Below, in pieces: positions 7,052-14,008 of a stretch of DNA of 20,834 nt (positions are counted from its first letter, which is position 1; every line of letters starts with the position of its first letter). A model generated the notes under the pieces. It worked only from the letters and a program-made list of their open reading frames with translations, did not search any database and was not told the origin of the DNA. The stretch is taken from assembly GCA_910579055.1 (NCBI GenBank), contig CAJTSU010000048.1, positions 1 through 20,834 on the forward strand. The letters are read 5' to 3'. A program made the position numbers and the translations under genes. This DNA comes from an uncultured Mailhella sp. GTDB taxonomy: Bacteria; Desulfobacterota; Desulfovibrionia; Desulfovibrionales; Desulfovibrionaceae.

Positions 7052-8464
7052 TCATTCGAGGTTAAGACGATGTGCGATTTCCCGCGCAGCTTTTCGGCCC
7101 GCGCCCATAGCCAGAATAACGGTCGCCGCTCCGGTGACGATATCGCCTCCGGCGAAGACGTTGGGAATGGACGTTTCGCACGTGGCTTCATCCGTGACGA
7201 TATAGCCCTTGCGGTTCAGTTCGAGTTCGGGCGTAGCTTCCAGGAGCAGCGGATTGGGGCGGGTGCCCAGTGCGATGATGGCCAAATCCGTTTCATGGGT
7301 GAAGAGGTCGCCTTCTATAGGCTGGGGGCGGCGGCGGCCGGAAGCGTCCGGTTCGCCAAGTTCCATGCGCTGGAGTTCCACTCCAGACAGGCGTCCGTTC
7401 TCATCGCTGATGAAACGCAGCGGAGCCGCCAGTTCCATGAGGGTGATACCCTCTTCCAGCGCGTGTTCGATTTCCTCTCCACGGGCGGGCATTTCCGCCC
7501 TGGTGCGGCGGTATACGATATTCACGCTTTCCGCCCCCATGCGCATGGCCGTGCGGGCCGCATCCATGGCCACGTTTCCTGCGCCGAACACGGTGACGTT
7601 TTTGCCGGGGTAATTGGGGGTGTCATAGCAGGGGAAGTCGTAGGCACGGCCAAGGTTGGCGCGGGTAAGGTATTCATTGGCGGAGAAGACGCCGATGAGA
7701 TTTTCACCCGGGATGTCAAGGAACTGGGGCAGGCCTGCGCCGACGCCGATGAATACGGCCTTGTAGCCTTCATCCAGTAGCCCGCGCACTTCCACGGTGC
7801 GGCCACCTACCCAGTTGGTACGGATATCCACATCAAGAGCGCGCAGGTTGTCCAGTTCTCTGGCCACCACGTCCTTGGGCAGGCGGAAGGCAGGTATGCC
7901 GTATATCAGTACGCCGCCGGGTTCATGCAGCCCTTCAAAAATTGTTACCTTGGCTCCAAGCGCGGCGAGGTAGCCAGCGCAGGTAAGTGAAGAGGGGCCG
8001 GAGCCGATGCAGGCAATCTTGACGTCAGGGCGTGGAGCAGCACACCCCAGGTCTGAGTCGCAGGCTCCGGCGGGAGCGTTGTCGGCCACATACCGTTCAA
8101 GTCTGCCGATCGCCACAGGTTGGCCTTTTTTGCCAAGAATGCAGGCACCTTCGCACTGCTTCTCCTGCGGGCAGACACGTCCGCATACGGCGGGTAGGCT
8201 GTTGGTACTGCGCAGGATGCGGTAGGCTTCCTTCAGGTCACCTTCCGTGATTTTGGCGATAAATTCCGGGATACGCACTTCCACCGGACAGCCCGAGCGG
8301 CACAGCGGATTTTTGCACCGCAGGCAGCGCGAGGCTTCGGCTTCAGCCATTTCAGGGGTATATCCCAGAGCGACTTCCTTAAAATTTTTGATCCGATCTG
8401 CGGGGGGCTGGCACGGCATGTCCGTACGCGGAATTTTTGTGCCGAAAGTTTTTTTTGCTTCCAT
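7052..8464 (-). CDS. nfnB: NADH-dependent ferredoxin:NADP+ oxidoreductase, NfnB (GltD-like) subunit
   Basis: A 470-residue flavoprotein of the glutamate synthase small-chain family. With NfnA it forms a cytoplasmic electron-bifurcating transhydrogenase linking NADPH to NADH and reduced ferredoxin. An N-terminal cysteine domain has CLRCKNPLCRSGCP (C47, C50, C55, C59) and CGRVCPQEKQCEGAC (C94, C98, C104, C108), together ligating two [4Fe-4S] clusters. The FAD site has IGSGPSSLTCAGYLA (about 145-160), the NADPH site GAGNVAMDAARTA (about 280-292), and a C-terminal FAGGDIVTGAATVILAMGAG closes the FAD fold. ATG at 8464 is used because AAGGA lies 7 bases upstream; the TTG at 8485 lacks one. No large glutamate synthase subunit is nearby and nfnA is just upstream, which favours Nfn over GltD. 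Confidence 0.93.
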   Translation of the reverse strand: MEAKKTFGTKIPRTDMPCQPPADRIKNFKEVALGYTPEMAEAEASRCLRCKNPLCRSGCPVEVRIPEFIAKITEGDLKEAYRILRSTNSLPAVCGRVCPQEKQCEGACILGKKGQPVAIGRLERYVADNAPAGACDSDLGCAAPRPDVKIACIGSGPSSLTCAGYLAALGAKVTIFEGLHEPGGVLIYGIPAFRLPKDVVARELDNLRALDVDIRTNWVGGRTVEVRGLLDEGYKAVFIGVGAGLPQFLDIPGENLIGVFSANEYLTRANLGRAYDFPCYDTPNYPGKNVTVFGAGNVAMDAARTAMRMGAESVNIVYRRTRAEMPARGEEIEHALEEGITLMELAAPLRFISDENGRLSGVELQRMELGEPDASGRRRPQPIEGDLFTHETDLAIIALGTRPNPLLLEATPELELNRKGYIVTDEATCETSIPNVFAGGDIVTGAATVILAMGAGRKAAREIAHRLNLE

Positions 8465-8492
8465 TATGGGATCCTTGTATTGCAAAGCGGTT

Positions 8493-8558
8493 TTACTTTG
8501 AAAGTATCCGGTGAATATACCGAAATACTGAAGTCAGCACATTTTCAATGTATGCTCT
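8493..8558 (-). repeat. Probable decayed family-1 repeat, copy R5
   Basis: Read leftward it starts AGAGCATACATTGAAAATGTGCT, a decayed form of the GAGCATTTTC/GAAAATGCTC head hairpin. It ends GGATACTTTCAAAGTAAAACCG, resembling the GATACTTTCAATCGCAAAACG tail of the copy at 16881-17052, with most of the middle missing. It lies about 30 bases before the nfnB start. Confidence 0.45.
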
Positions 8559-8683
8559 CTTTAAAATTTGAGTTGATAGCATCCTCAACCGCCGGAGGCG
8601 CACGCCGTGGCGTGCTGTAAAGCTATACTTCACGAGGTGAAGTGACGCCAGACGTGGATACATGGTGCTTTTTCTCGTGTGGA
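8556..8683 (-). repeat. Family-2 dispersed repeat, copy C
   Basis: Lies in the 332-base gap between nfnA and nfnB. On the minus strand it begins TCCACACGAGAAAAAGCACC and continues ATGTATCC, matching the left end of the copy at 6702-6946. It ends with GCGCCTCCGGCGGTTGAGGA, matching the right ends of the other two copies. Two tight hairpins are inside: ACTTCAC/GTGAAGT (8628-8644) and GCACGCC/GGCGTGC (8598-8614). The rest of the gap (8684-8796) holds only a small imperfect hairpin (GGCTGCC/GGCAACC) and no gene I can support. Confidence 0.72.
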
Positions 8684-8796
8684 ACGCGGGCTGCCTTTTC
8701 GGCAACCTGTGTTGCCGCAGATCATCCGGGCCAGCGGAACAGTCGCTGAACACCGCATCAACTCGAAATTTAAAACAGCCTCAATGTAACATCGCC

Positions 8797-9660
8797 CTAG
8801 TGCGCGCCGCATTGGCAGTTCCGGCCTGCCTTGTGACGTTCAAGGGAGTCTGCTTCCTGAGTACGGAACGCAGAAAGCCGTTTGCTCAGTTCCGCAAAGT
8901 CTACCTGGTGCCCGTCGAATTCCGGGCCATCCACGCAGGTAAACCTGGTTTCGCCGCCCACGCTGACGCGGCATGCGCCACACATCCCCATGCCGTCCAC
9001 CATCAGAGAGTTGAGGCTGACCGTGGTTTTCACCCCGAAATCCGCCGTCAGTTCGGCAACGGCCCGCATCATCGGCACGGGGCCGACGGCAACCACTTCC
9101 ACGATATTTTTATCTTTTTCCAGTCTGTCTTTAAGCGGATCCGTGACAATACCCTGCATGCCAAAGGAGCCGTCGTTCGTGGAAACCAACACCTCATTGC
9201 AGAACTGAGAAAGTTCGTCATGAAAAAGCAACAGATCTTTGCTGCGTGCGCCAATGCAGGCAATGACGTAATTACCCGCCTTATGGTGCCCCTTGGCAAT
9301 ATGATGCATGGCGGCCACACCGGTGCCGCCGCCCACGCAAACAACCTTTTTCGGTGCGGGGAGTTTTTCGATATGCGTGGCCTTGCCGAGCGGCCCGCAG
9401 ACATCAAGAATGGCGTCACCTTCGCCAAGTTCTTCCAGCATTGTGGTGGATTTTCCCATAACTAGATACACGATGGTGATGGTGCCGTTTTCAGGATCCG
9501 TGTCGGCAATAGTCAGGGGAAAACGCTCGCCGTGGTCGTCGACGCGGAGCATGACAAAATGTCCCGGTTTGGCTGTGCGGGCGATGTGCGGGGCATCCAG
9601 TATGAGTTTGCTGGTCCTGCCGGGGATAAGTTTTTCCTTGTGCAGAATGGTGATGGGCAT
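8797..9660 (-). CDS. nfnA: NADH-dependent ferredoxin:NADP+ oxidoreductase, NfnA subunit
   Basis: A 287-residue ferredoxin-NADP reductase-type protein and partner of NfnB. It carries FAD, the NAD(H) site and a [2Fe-2S] cluster. RFPLTIAD (about residues 46-53) is the FAD-binding motif, VVCVGGGTGVAAMHH (about 105-119) the dinucleotide site, and the C-terminal GMCGACRVS with a further cysteine in RFTCVDGPEF (about 222-245) the cluster motif found in NfnA and dihydroorotate dehydrogenase PyrK-like proteins. The tail ends in an unusual CQCGAH. ATG at 9660 has AGGAG 5 bases ahead. nfnA precedes nfnB as expected, but 332 bases of repeat-rich DNA separate them instead of the usual close junction. HypD/PyrK or sulfide dehydrogenase (SudB) are alternatives; the pair favours Nfn. 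Confidence 0.93.
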   Translation of the reverse strand: MPITILHKEKLIPGRTSKLILDAPHIARTAKPGHFVMLRVDDHGERFPLTIADTDPENGTITIVYLVMGKSTTMLEELGEGDAILDVCGPLGKATHIEKLPAPKKVVCVGGGTGVAAMHHIAKGHHKAGNYVIACIGARSKDLLLFHDELSQFCNEVLVSTNDGSFGMQGIVTDPLKDRLEKDKNIVEVVAVGPVPMMRAVAELTADFGVKTTVSLNSLMVDGMGMCGACRVSVGGETRFTCVDGPEFDGHQVDFAELSKRLSAFRTQEADSLERHKAGRNCQCGAH

Positions 9661-9759
9661 AGGGGCTCCTTACCTTGTTTCAGTCGTCAGTCGGCTGATC
9701 CGCACCCTGTGACGGCATCATCGGATAGTTGCCTGAGGGTGACCTTTTTAAAGGAAGAG

Positions 9760-9780
9760 GGTGTGAATAAGGATTTCACC
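9760..9780. promoter_or_regulatory. Imperfect palindrome upstream of nfnA
   Basis: GGTGTGAATAAGGATTTCAC with a closing C has GTGAA and TTCAC half-sites 7 bases apart, about 100 bases upstream of nfnA. Rex redox-repressor sites have similar half-sites but a 4-base spacer, so this is at best a weak operator candidate. Confidence 0.2.
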
Positions 9781-9834
9781 GGGTTTGCTGTTTTGTCAAT
9801 CCATTTTCTCTGGAAGTTCTGTTGCAGAATAGTG

Positions 9835-9960
9835 TTTAAACTATCCTTGACCGCCGGAGGCGCGAGCGCGGCGAGCATGGAGGCCGAGCCGAAGGCCGCG
9901 CAGCGTTTTCCGCGTAAAACGCAAACGAGAGCGAGTATCGGCAACGCCGATCGAGCGTCA
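9835..9960 (-). repeat. Family-2 dispersed repeat, copy B
   Basis: Lies upstream of nfnA in the 419-base gap to the MprF-like gene. The block 9845-9903, read on the minus strand, nearly repeats 6866-6925 (GCGCGGCCTTCGGCTCGGCC, CATGCTCGC, CGCTCGCGCC, CGGCGGTCAAGG). It lacks the GCACCATGTATCC left part of copies A and C. No protein-coding gene is supported in this gap; the rest of it holds the palindrome at 9760 and the terminators at 9982-10056. Confidence 0.75.
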
Positions 9961-9981
9961 TCTTTTATGACCATCCAGTTT

Positions 9982-10007
9982 CGGTCTTTTTCGGGGGGAA
10001 AAGACCG
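9982..10007 (-). terminator. Second hairpin after the MprF-like gene
   Basis: A 9-bp perfect stem CGGTCTTTT/AAAAGACCG with an 8-base loop (TCGGGGGG), directly downstream of the longer hairpin at 10012-10056. Together they form a tandem terminator region for the leftward gene. Confidence 0.5.
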
Positions 10008-10011
10008 GAGT

Positions 10012-10056
10012 ACCGATACAAGGGCTGCTGACCTTGTCAGCAGCCCTTGTATCGGT
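10012..10056 (-). terminator. Strong hairpin terminator of the MprF-like gene
   Basis: A perfect 21-bp inverted repeat with a 3-base loop (arms 10012-10032 and 10036-10056), 24 bases beyond the stop of the leftward gene. The following minus-strand bases read CTCCGGTCTTTT, so the U-tract is short and delayed. The unusually long stem suggests termination or 3'-end stabilisation. Confidence 0.7.
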
Positions 10057-10079
10057 GAAATAGTGTGGGAAACTGTCTG

Positions 10080-11657
10080 TCAGATTTGTTTTTTCGTTCT
10101 TTTTTCCTTGCATTTAATATACAGGTAAAGCCCGATCAGCGAGAGCAGCATGACGGTTTCCGCTGTCAAGGTACGCCAGATGCGCGGGGTATTGGCGAAA
10201 TAGCCGCTGCGCATCAAGGTGTTGGCCAACATGTCGGCATTGCTGGGCAGGCCGGAAAAGTATGCGCCGACCAGCAGACCGCAAAACACGACAAGAATGC
10301 CTGCCAGTGCCCAGCTCAGCGGGTAACTGCCTCTCCAGATGGGGGCAATGCGGCCGAAGCAGCGCCGGGCCGCGATCAGAGGGAAAAGCAGAATGAGCAG
10401 TATCAGGGCTTGAGGCCAGTCACCGCCTTGCAGAAGCGTGCCCAATATGCCGAACCCGAGAGCCCACAGAGTCATTTTCCAGGCAGAATGTTTACGGCTC
10501 TCGATGCCGCAGGCCAGCATGAGCAGCAAAACGCCCACCAGGCCGGTAAGCATGTGCGCGGCTTCCACAATCCAGAGCGGGATGTGCGGCCTGATGAAGT
10601 GCAGAACGCGTGGAGCCGTAGGTATGACCACGTCAAGGCAAAGAATGGCACCCGCCACAAACACGGCATAGGAAAGAATGGTGGGGAGCCAGGCTCTCAG
10701 CCAGCGGGAGGCCTCCTGTTTGAGAACATCGGCTTCATGGCGGCGCAGGTGGATTTCATACGCCCCGAGCAATACGGCCACGATCAGCAGCGGCAGAAGG
10801 TAGTAAATGACCCGGAAGGCAAGAATTGCGGCAAAAACATTTTGCGAGGGGATGCCGTGAGTGAGGTTCATGAGGATGACCTCAAGTACCCCCATGCCGC
10901 CGGGCACATGGGTGAGCACCACAGTCACCTGAGCCAGCAGGTAACTCGGCATGAATTCCAGGAAGGAAACTCCGCTGTTCGCAGGGAGCAGGGCGTACAG
11001 GCACGAGGCCGCCGCCACAAGGTCAAGTCCGGCTACGAAGGTTTGGGCCAGAGCGATATGCAGAGTGGGCAGGGCAAATTCCTTGCCGAAGAGCTTGATG
11101 GGACGCCCTTTCACCCGCCAGCAGACGATAAGGTAGGCAATACACAGTCCCAGCAGTGCTCCCCCAAGCGGGCGGATATGATCGGCGGTGATCCCAAGCT
11201 CGGGCGGCACATCCATGGGGACGAAGAGGAATATGGCGCCAGCCAGCCCCATGGCTCCGACCCAGAAGGTGACGGCCAGCATGAGCACCAGACGCACGAT
11301 ATCCAGTGTGTTGAATCCCCATGCGGAATAGAGGCGGTAACGCACGGTGCTGCCGCCGAGCAGAGCGCCGAAGTTGTAGCTGATTACGCAGCCTACAAAG
11401 GAAACAAGGCTCACCCGGGCAAGGGGAAGTTTTTTGTGAATGGCCTTGAGCGCCAGCCAGTCATAGCCGACCAGCACCATATAGTTGATGATCATGAGTC
11501 CGAAAGACAGCAGCAGATGGGAAAGCGGAATCTGGTGCAGACTGCGTTTGATTTCACCGAGGCTGTAACTGCGCAGTTTGTGATACAGCAGCCATACCGC
11601 CAGAGTAAAAATGGCCAGAACTGCCACCTTACCCAAAATGCTCAGATATTTTTTCAT
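10080..11657 (-). CDS. MprF-like polytopic membrane protein without the lysyl-transfer domain
   Basis: A 525-residue integral membrane protein with roughly 13-14 hydrophobic segments. The first half resembles the UPF0104/flippase-like family, the membrane part of the lysyl-phosphatidylglycerol synthase MprF: an early GYDWLALKAIH, SYNFGALLGGSTVRYRLYSA (about residues 92-111) and LTHVPGGMGVLEVILM (about 247-262). The second half adds more membrane helices, like the long MprF membrane region, but the protein stops without the C-terminal aminoacyl-transfer (DUF2156) domain. It is longer than the usual 300-350-residue stand-alone flippase-like proteins. A lipid-translocating role is inferred from the family only. 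ATG at 11657 begins a typical KKY-hydrophobic N-terminus. GGAGA is 13 bases upstream, rather far, so the start is not certain; the frame is open to 11765. Confidence 0.8.
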   Translation of the reverse strand: MKKYLSILGKVAVLAIFTLAVWLLYHKLRSYSLGEIKRSLHQIPLSHLLLSFGLMIINYMVLVGYDWLALKAIHKKLPLARVSLVSFVGCVISYNFGALLGGSTVRYRLYSAWGFNTLDIVRLVLMLAVTFWVGAMGLAGAIFLFVPMDVPPELGITADHIRPLGGALLGLCIAYLIVCWRVKGRPIKLFGKEFALPTLHIALAQTFVAGLDLVAAASCLYALLPANSGVSFLEFMPSYLLAQVTVVLTHVPGGMGVLEVILMNLTHGIPSQNVFAAILAFRVIYYLLPLLIVAVLLGAYEIHLRRHEADVLKQEASRWLRAWLPTILSYAVFVAGAILCLDVVIPTAPRVLHFIRPHIPLWIVEAAHMLTGLVGVLLLMLACGIESRKHSAWKMTLWALGFGILGTLLQGGDWPQALILLILLFPLIAARRCFGRIAPIWRGSYPLSWALAGILVVFCGLLVGAYFSGLPSNADMLANTLMRSGYFANTPRIWRTLTAETVMLLSLIGLYLYIKCKEKRTKKQI

Positions 11658-11799
11658 ACTCGCGTCTTTTCTCCACATGCGCGCTGTGCGCGTTTTGCCG
11701 CCGGGGCCAGCCTGTGCATGCCCCGGAGCATACGCAAGTCTACCCTCTCGCGTGCGGCGTGGCAAGAAACCTTTCAGAGCCGCTCGCTTGCAGAAGCAT

Positions 11800-11851
11800 G
11801 TTGATGGCGCTGTGCGGGATGTACGGTTTTGCTCCGCGCAACGCTATCAAC
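11800..11851 (+). ncRNA. Long imperfect hairpin in the divergent control region
   Basis: Arms 11800-11817 (GTTGATGGCGCTGTGCGG) and 11834-11851 (CCGCGCAACGCTATCAAC) pair over 18 positions with two G-U wobbles and one mismatch, around a 16-base loop. The wobbles pair only in a rightward transcript; in the leftward RNA they would be A-C mismatches, which points to a rightward RNA. It could belong to a small RNA ending at 11952-12000, or be a bound DNA site for the kdp activator. Confidence 0.45.
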
Positions 11852-11951
11852 ACGGTGCTATGACAGAGACATTTTGAAATGTTCTCATTGGAGTATCAGG
11901 AGAAAAGCATAGGTAAAAATGAACCTCTCTGGTATTGCTTTTTGCATGCCT

Positions 11952-12000
11952 CCCGGGGTTCTCCCCTGCAATTTGCAGGGGAGAACCCCGGGGAGATTTT
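11952..12000 (+). terminator. Perfect hairpin plus T-tract upstream of kdp
   Basis: A 19-bp perfect stem (11952-11970 with 11974-11992) and 3-base loop, followed by GAGATTTTTATAATAT. By form this is a rightward intrinsic terminator, yet no rightward gene precedes it. It could end a short RNA starting in 11660-11900, insulate the kdp promoter, or work as an attenuator. The surrounding 492-base gap (11658-12149) has no supported long gene. Confidence 0.65.
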
Positions 12001-12033
12001 TATAATATATTGAAATAATATAGTTAAACTAGA

Positions 12034-12049
12034 TGGCATATGTCTTGCT
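12034..12049 (+). promoter_or_regulatory. Sigma-54 (RpoN) -24/-12 promoter of the kdp operon
   Basis: TGGCATATGTCTTGCT matches the sigma-54 consensus TGGCAC-N5-TTGCW: GG at 12035-12036 and GC at 12047-12048 in the invariant spacing, with TTGCT intact. Transcription would start near 12060, about 90 bases before the first kdp-operon reading frame. Sigma-54 promoters need an enhancer-binding activator, whose site would lie upstream in the AT-rich and hairpin-rich DNA. As I recall, kdp in Desulfovibrio vulgaris is controlled by a sigma-54-dependent response regulator, which agrees. Confidence 0.75.
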
Positions 12050-12149
12050 TTCTGTTGGATGTTCACATGAAAAAAATAGGGCAAAGCGGAAAAAGGATTT
12101 CTCTGCTTTCCTTCCTGCTTTTCCCCCATAACTGTTGAGGGAGGATGCC

Positions 12150-12230
12150 ATGATTCTTTTTTATGCCCTTCTCGGATTGGTCGTTTTTTTGCTTATGGGC
12201 GTGCTGACAGTGACGTGTGATAAAATATGA
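12150..12230 (+). CDS. 26-residue membrane microprotein heading the kdp operon
   Basis: A very short frame, MILFYALLGLVVFLLMGV then LTVTCDKI, forming one transmembrane helix with a short polar tail. A strong GAGGGAGGATGCC Shine-Dalgarno region precedes the ATG. Its stop lies 10 bases before kdpF. It is not KdpF, which follows, but has the same size and topology. From memory, kdp operons of several phyla carry a similar short frame ending in a C-D/E-R/K-L/I-like tail, usually unannotated. It may be an extra small KdpFABC subunit or regulator; function unknown. Confidence 0.65.
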   Translation: MILFYALLGLVVFLLMGVLTVTCDKI

Positions 12231-12240
12231 GGAATGCGCA

Positions 12241-12321
12241 ATGCTTTATCTTGCGGGAACAGCACTTGTTTTTTGTATTGGCTATATTTTGTATATTATT
12301 GTCAACACTGAACAAATTTGA
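12241..12321 (+). CDS. kdpF: Potassium-transporting ATPase small subunit KdpF
   Basis: A 26-residue single-helix membrane peptide that stabilises the KdpFABC complex. The C-terminal half (GYILYIIVNTEQI) matches the G-Y-L-x-Y-A-L-I-N-x-E-x-F pattern of KdpF from E. coli (29 residues). GAGGA lies 7 bases upstream of the ATG, overlapping the stop of the preceding microprotein. Its stop is followed after 10 bases by the kdpA ATG, and the kdpA ribosome-binding site begins in the kdpF stop codon (TGAGGTGA). Position, size and sequence agree. Confidence 0.85.
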   Translation: MLYLAGTALVFCIGYILYIIVNTEQI

Positions 12322-12331
12322 GGTGACGGAA

Positions 12332-14008
12332 ATGTATTCCGTGTTGTTCGTCATTTTTTGCTGTGCGTTGGCCGTGGGCGGGTCATGGTTTGTAGGCAAA
12401 CTTGGCGCGTGGGGTATGAGCGATCCCGTTGCGTCTACCGGCTTTCGCCATGGCATGGACAGGCTTTTCATCACCGTGGGCGGGCGTTTCGTAACCAGAG
12501 AGCAGAACTGGAAGCAATACACACTTTCTCTTCTTGTGTTTAATGCGATTATTTTTCTGGTCGCCTACGGCATTCTTGCCATACAGCAGTATCTGCCGCT
12601 TAATCCTGATGGGGCAGGAAGCATGGAAGCCAGCCTGATTTTCCATACAGCCTGTTCCTTTACTTCCAACACCAACCTGCAGCACTACTCTGGTGAATCC
12701 GCACTGAGTTATTTTTCACAGATTTTCAGTATCATGTGGTTGCAGTATGTGACCCCGGCTACCGGCCTTTGCGTGCTGGCGGCGCTGTGCCGCGGCTTAT
12801 CAGGCAAGGAGAGCATGGGGAACTTTCATATGGATCTCATGCGCTCCACATTTTTGCTTTTAATCCCCCTGTGCGTGATCGTTGCCCTTATACTGGTGCT
12901 GGGCGGTGTGATTATGACTTTTGACGGTTCAGCTCAAGCTCTGACCCTGGAAGGCGTAAAGCAGACGATTGCCCGCGGCCCGGTGGCGGCATTTGTGGCA
13001 ATCAAGCAGCTCGGCACGAACGGCGGAGGCTTTTTCGGCGTCAATTCCACGCATCCTTTTGAGAATGCCTCCTTTTTTACCAATATGGTGGAAACTGTGG
13101 CTCTGGTTATCATCCCCATGGCCTGTGTGTGGATATTCGGCCACATGACCGGCCGCATGAAGGATGCCGCAGTCATATTCTGCGTCATGTTTATCATGCT
13201 GGCGGTTAATGCCGGTTGCGCCAATTATTTTGAATCAGCTCCCTCTCCTGCTTTTGCGGGCATGGATATTGACTCCGGTTCCAACCTTGAAGGCAAGGAA
13301 CTGCGTTTCGGGCAGGCCGGAGGTTCGACCTGGAGCGTGTTCACCACAGCTTCCTCCAACGGTTCCGTGGGGAGCATGCATGACAGTCTTAACCCTCTTT
13401 CCGGCCTTATTTCCATGATCGGCATGTGGCTCAACGTTATTTACGGCGGCGTGGGTGTCGGCTTCGTCAATATGTTCCTGTATATCGTTGTGGCTGTGTT
13501 CATCAGTGGCATGATGGTGGGACGCAGTCCCGAATATATGGGGCGCAAGGTTGAAACACGCGAAATGAAATTTGCCTTATTGGCCATTCTCGCCCATCCT
13601 CTGTTCATCCTTGGCGGAACGGCTGTCTTTGCCGCCGGCTCATGGGGTACTGATACCGTTCTGAACAAGGGATTTCACGGTTTTTCGGAAATTCTTTATG
13701 AGTTCACCTCTTCCGCTGCCAATAATGGTTCCGGTTTTGAGGGTCTTGCGGACAACACCGTGCCGTGGAACATTGCTACCGGTCTTGTGATGTTATTGAA
13801 CCGTTTCATTCCGATCATTCTGTCTCTCGCCATTGCCGGTTCTCTGGCGGCCAAAAGACCCAGCCCTGAAACTATCGGTACGCTGCATACCGATACTCCT
13901 CTGTTTGGCGGCGTGCTGCTGGGCTGCGTATTATTTGTAGGCGCGCTGCTCTTTCTTCCTGTGGCCGTGCTTGGCCCTGTGGCGGAACATCTGGCCTGCG
14001 TGTTTTAA
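12332..14008 (+). CDS. kdpA: Potassium-transporting ATPase, K+-binding channel-like subunit KdpA
   Basis: A 558-residue polytopic membrane subunit that selects and binds K+ in the KdpFABC pump (E. coli 557 residues). The four degenerate selectivity-filter segments are visible: TSNTNLQHYSGE, GTNGGGFFGVNSTHPFENAS, TTASSNGSVGSMHDSLNPLSG split over about residues 345-366, and SSAANNGSGFEGL. ATG at 12332 is chosen because GAGGTGA precedes it at good spacing and the protein then begins like other KdpA proteins. The open frame upstream to 12227 runs over kdpF out of frame. An unusual 155-base gap separates it from kdpB. Confidence 0.97.
   Translation: MYSVLFVIFCCALAVGGSWFVGKLGAWGMSDPVASTGFRHGMDRLFITVGGRFVTREQNWKQYTLSLLVFNAIIFLVAYGILAIQQYLPLNPDGAGSMEASLIFHTACSFTSNTNLQHYSGESALSYFSQIFSIMWLQYVTPATGLCVLAALCRGLSGKESMGNFHMDLMRSTFLLLIPLCVIVALILVLGGVIMTFDGSAQALTLEGVKQTIARGPVAAFVAIKQLGTNGGGFFGVNSTHPFENASFFTNMVETVALVIIPMACVWIFGHMTGRMKDAAVIFCVMFIMLAVNAGCANYFESAPSPAFAGMDIDSGSNLEGKELRFGQAGGSTWSVFTTASSNGSVGSMHDSLNPLSGLISMIGMWLNVIYGGVGVGFVNMFLYIVVAVFISGMMVGRSPEYMGRKVETREMKFALLAILAHPLFILGGTAVFAAGSWGTDTVLNKGFHGFSEILYEFTSSAANNGSGFEGLADNTVPWNIATGLVMLLNRFIPIILSLAIAGSLAAKRPSPETIGTLHTDTPLFGGVLLGCVLFVGALLFLPVAVLGPVAEHLACVF

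Noticed and set aside
9760..9780. Rex repressor site upstream of nfnA
   Set aside because: GTGAA and TTCAC half-sites are 7 bases apart instead of 4, so the palindrome is out of register. It is kept only as a low-confidence palindrome.
10065..11804. 579-codon plus-strand frame opposite the MprF-like gene
   Set aside because: Highly polar His/Gln-rich translation antisense to a clear polytopic membrane protein, and it crosses the strong terminator hairpin. It is a shadow.
11660..12000. c-di-AMP (ydaO-type) riboswitch ahead of kdp
   Set aside because: A terminator-like hairpin and a K+ operon invite the idea, but I could not find the conserved ydaO core, and the sigma-54 promoter lies downstream of the terminator, so that RNA would not be part of the kdp transcript from it.
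11879..12013. A 44-residue frame across the upstream hairpin and terminator
   Set aside because: It runs through a perfect hairpin and T-tract and has no ribosome-binding site; the structure explains the sequence better than coding.
12067..12138. A 23-residue frame (starts MKKIGQSGKR) between the sigma-54 promoter and the microprotein
   Set aside because: It would begin only about 7 bases after the predicted transcript start with no good ribosome-binding site, and has no resemblance to Kdp peptides. A leader peptide remains possible.
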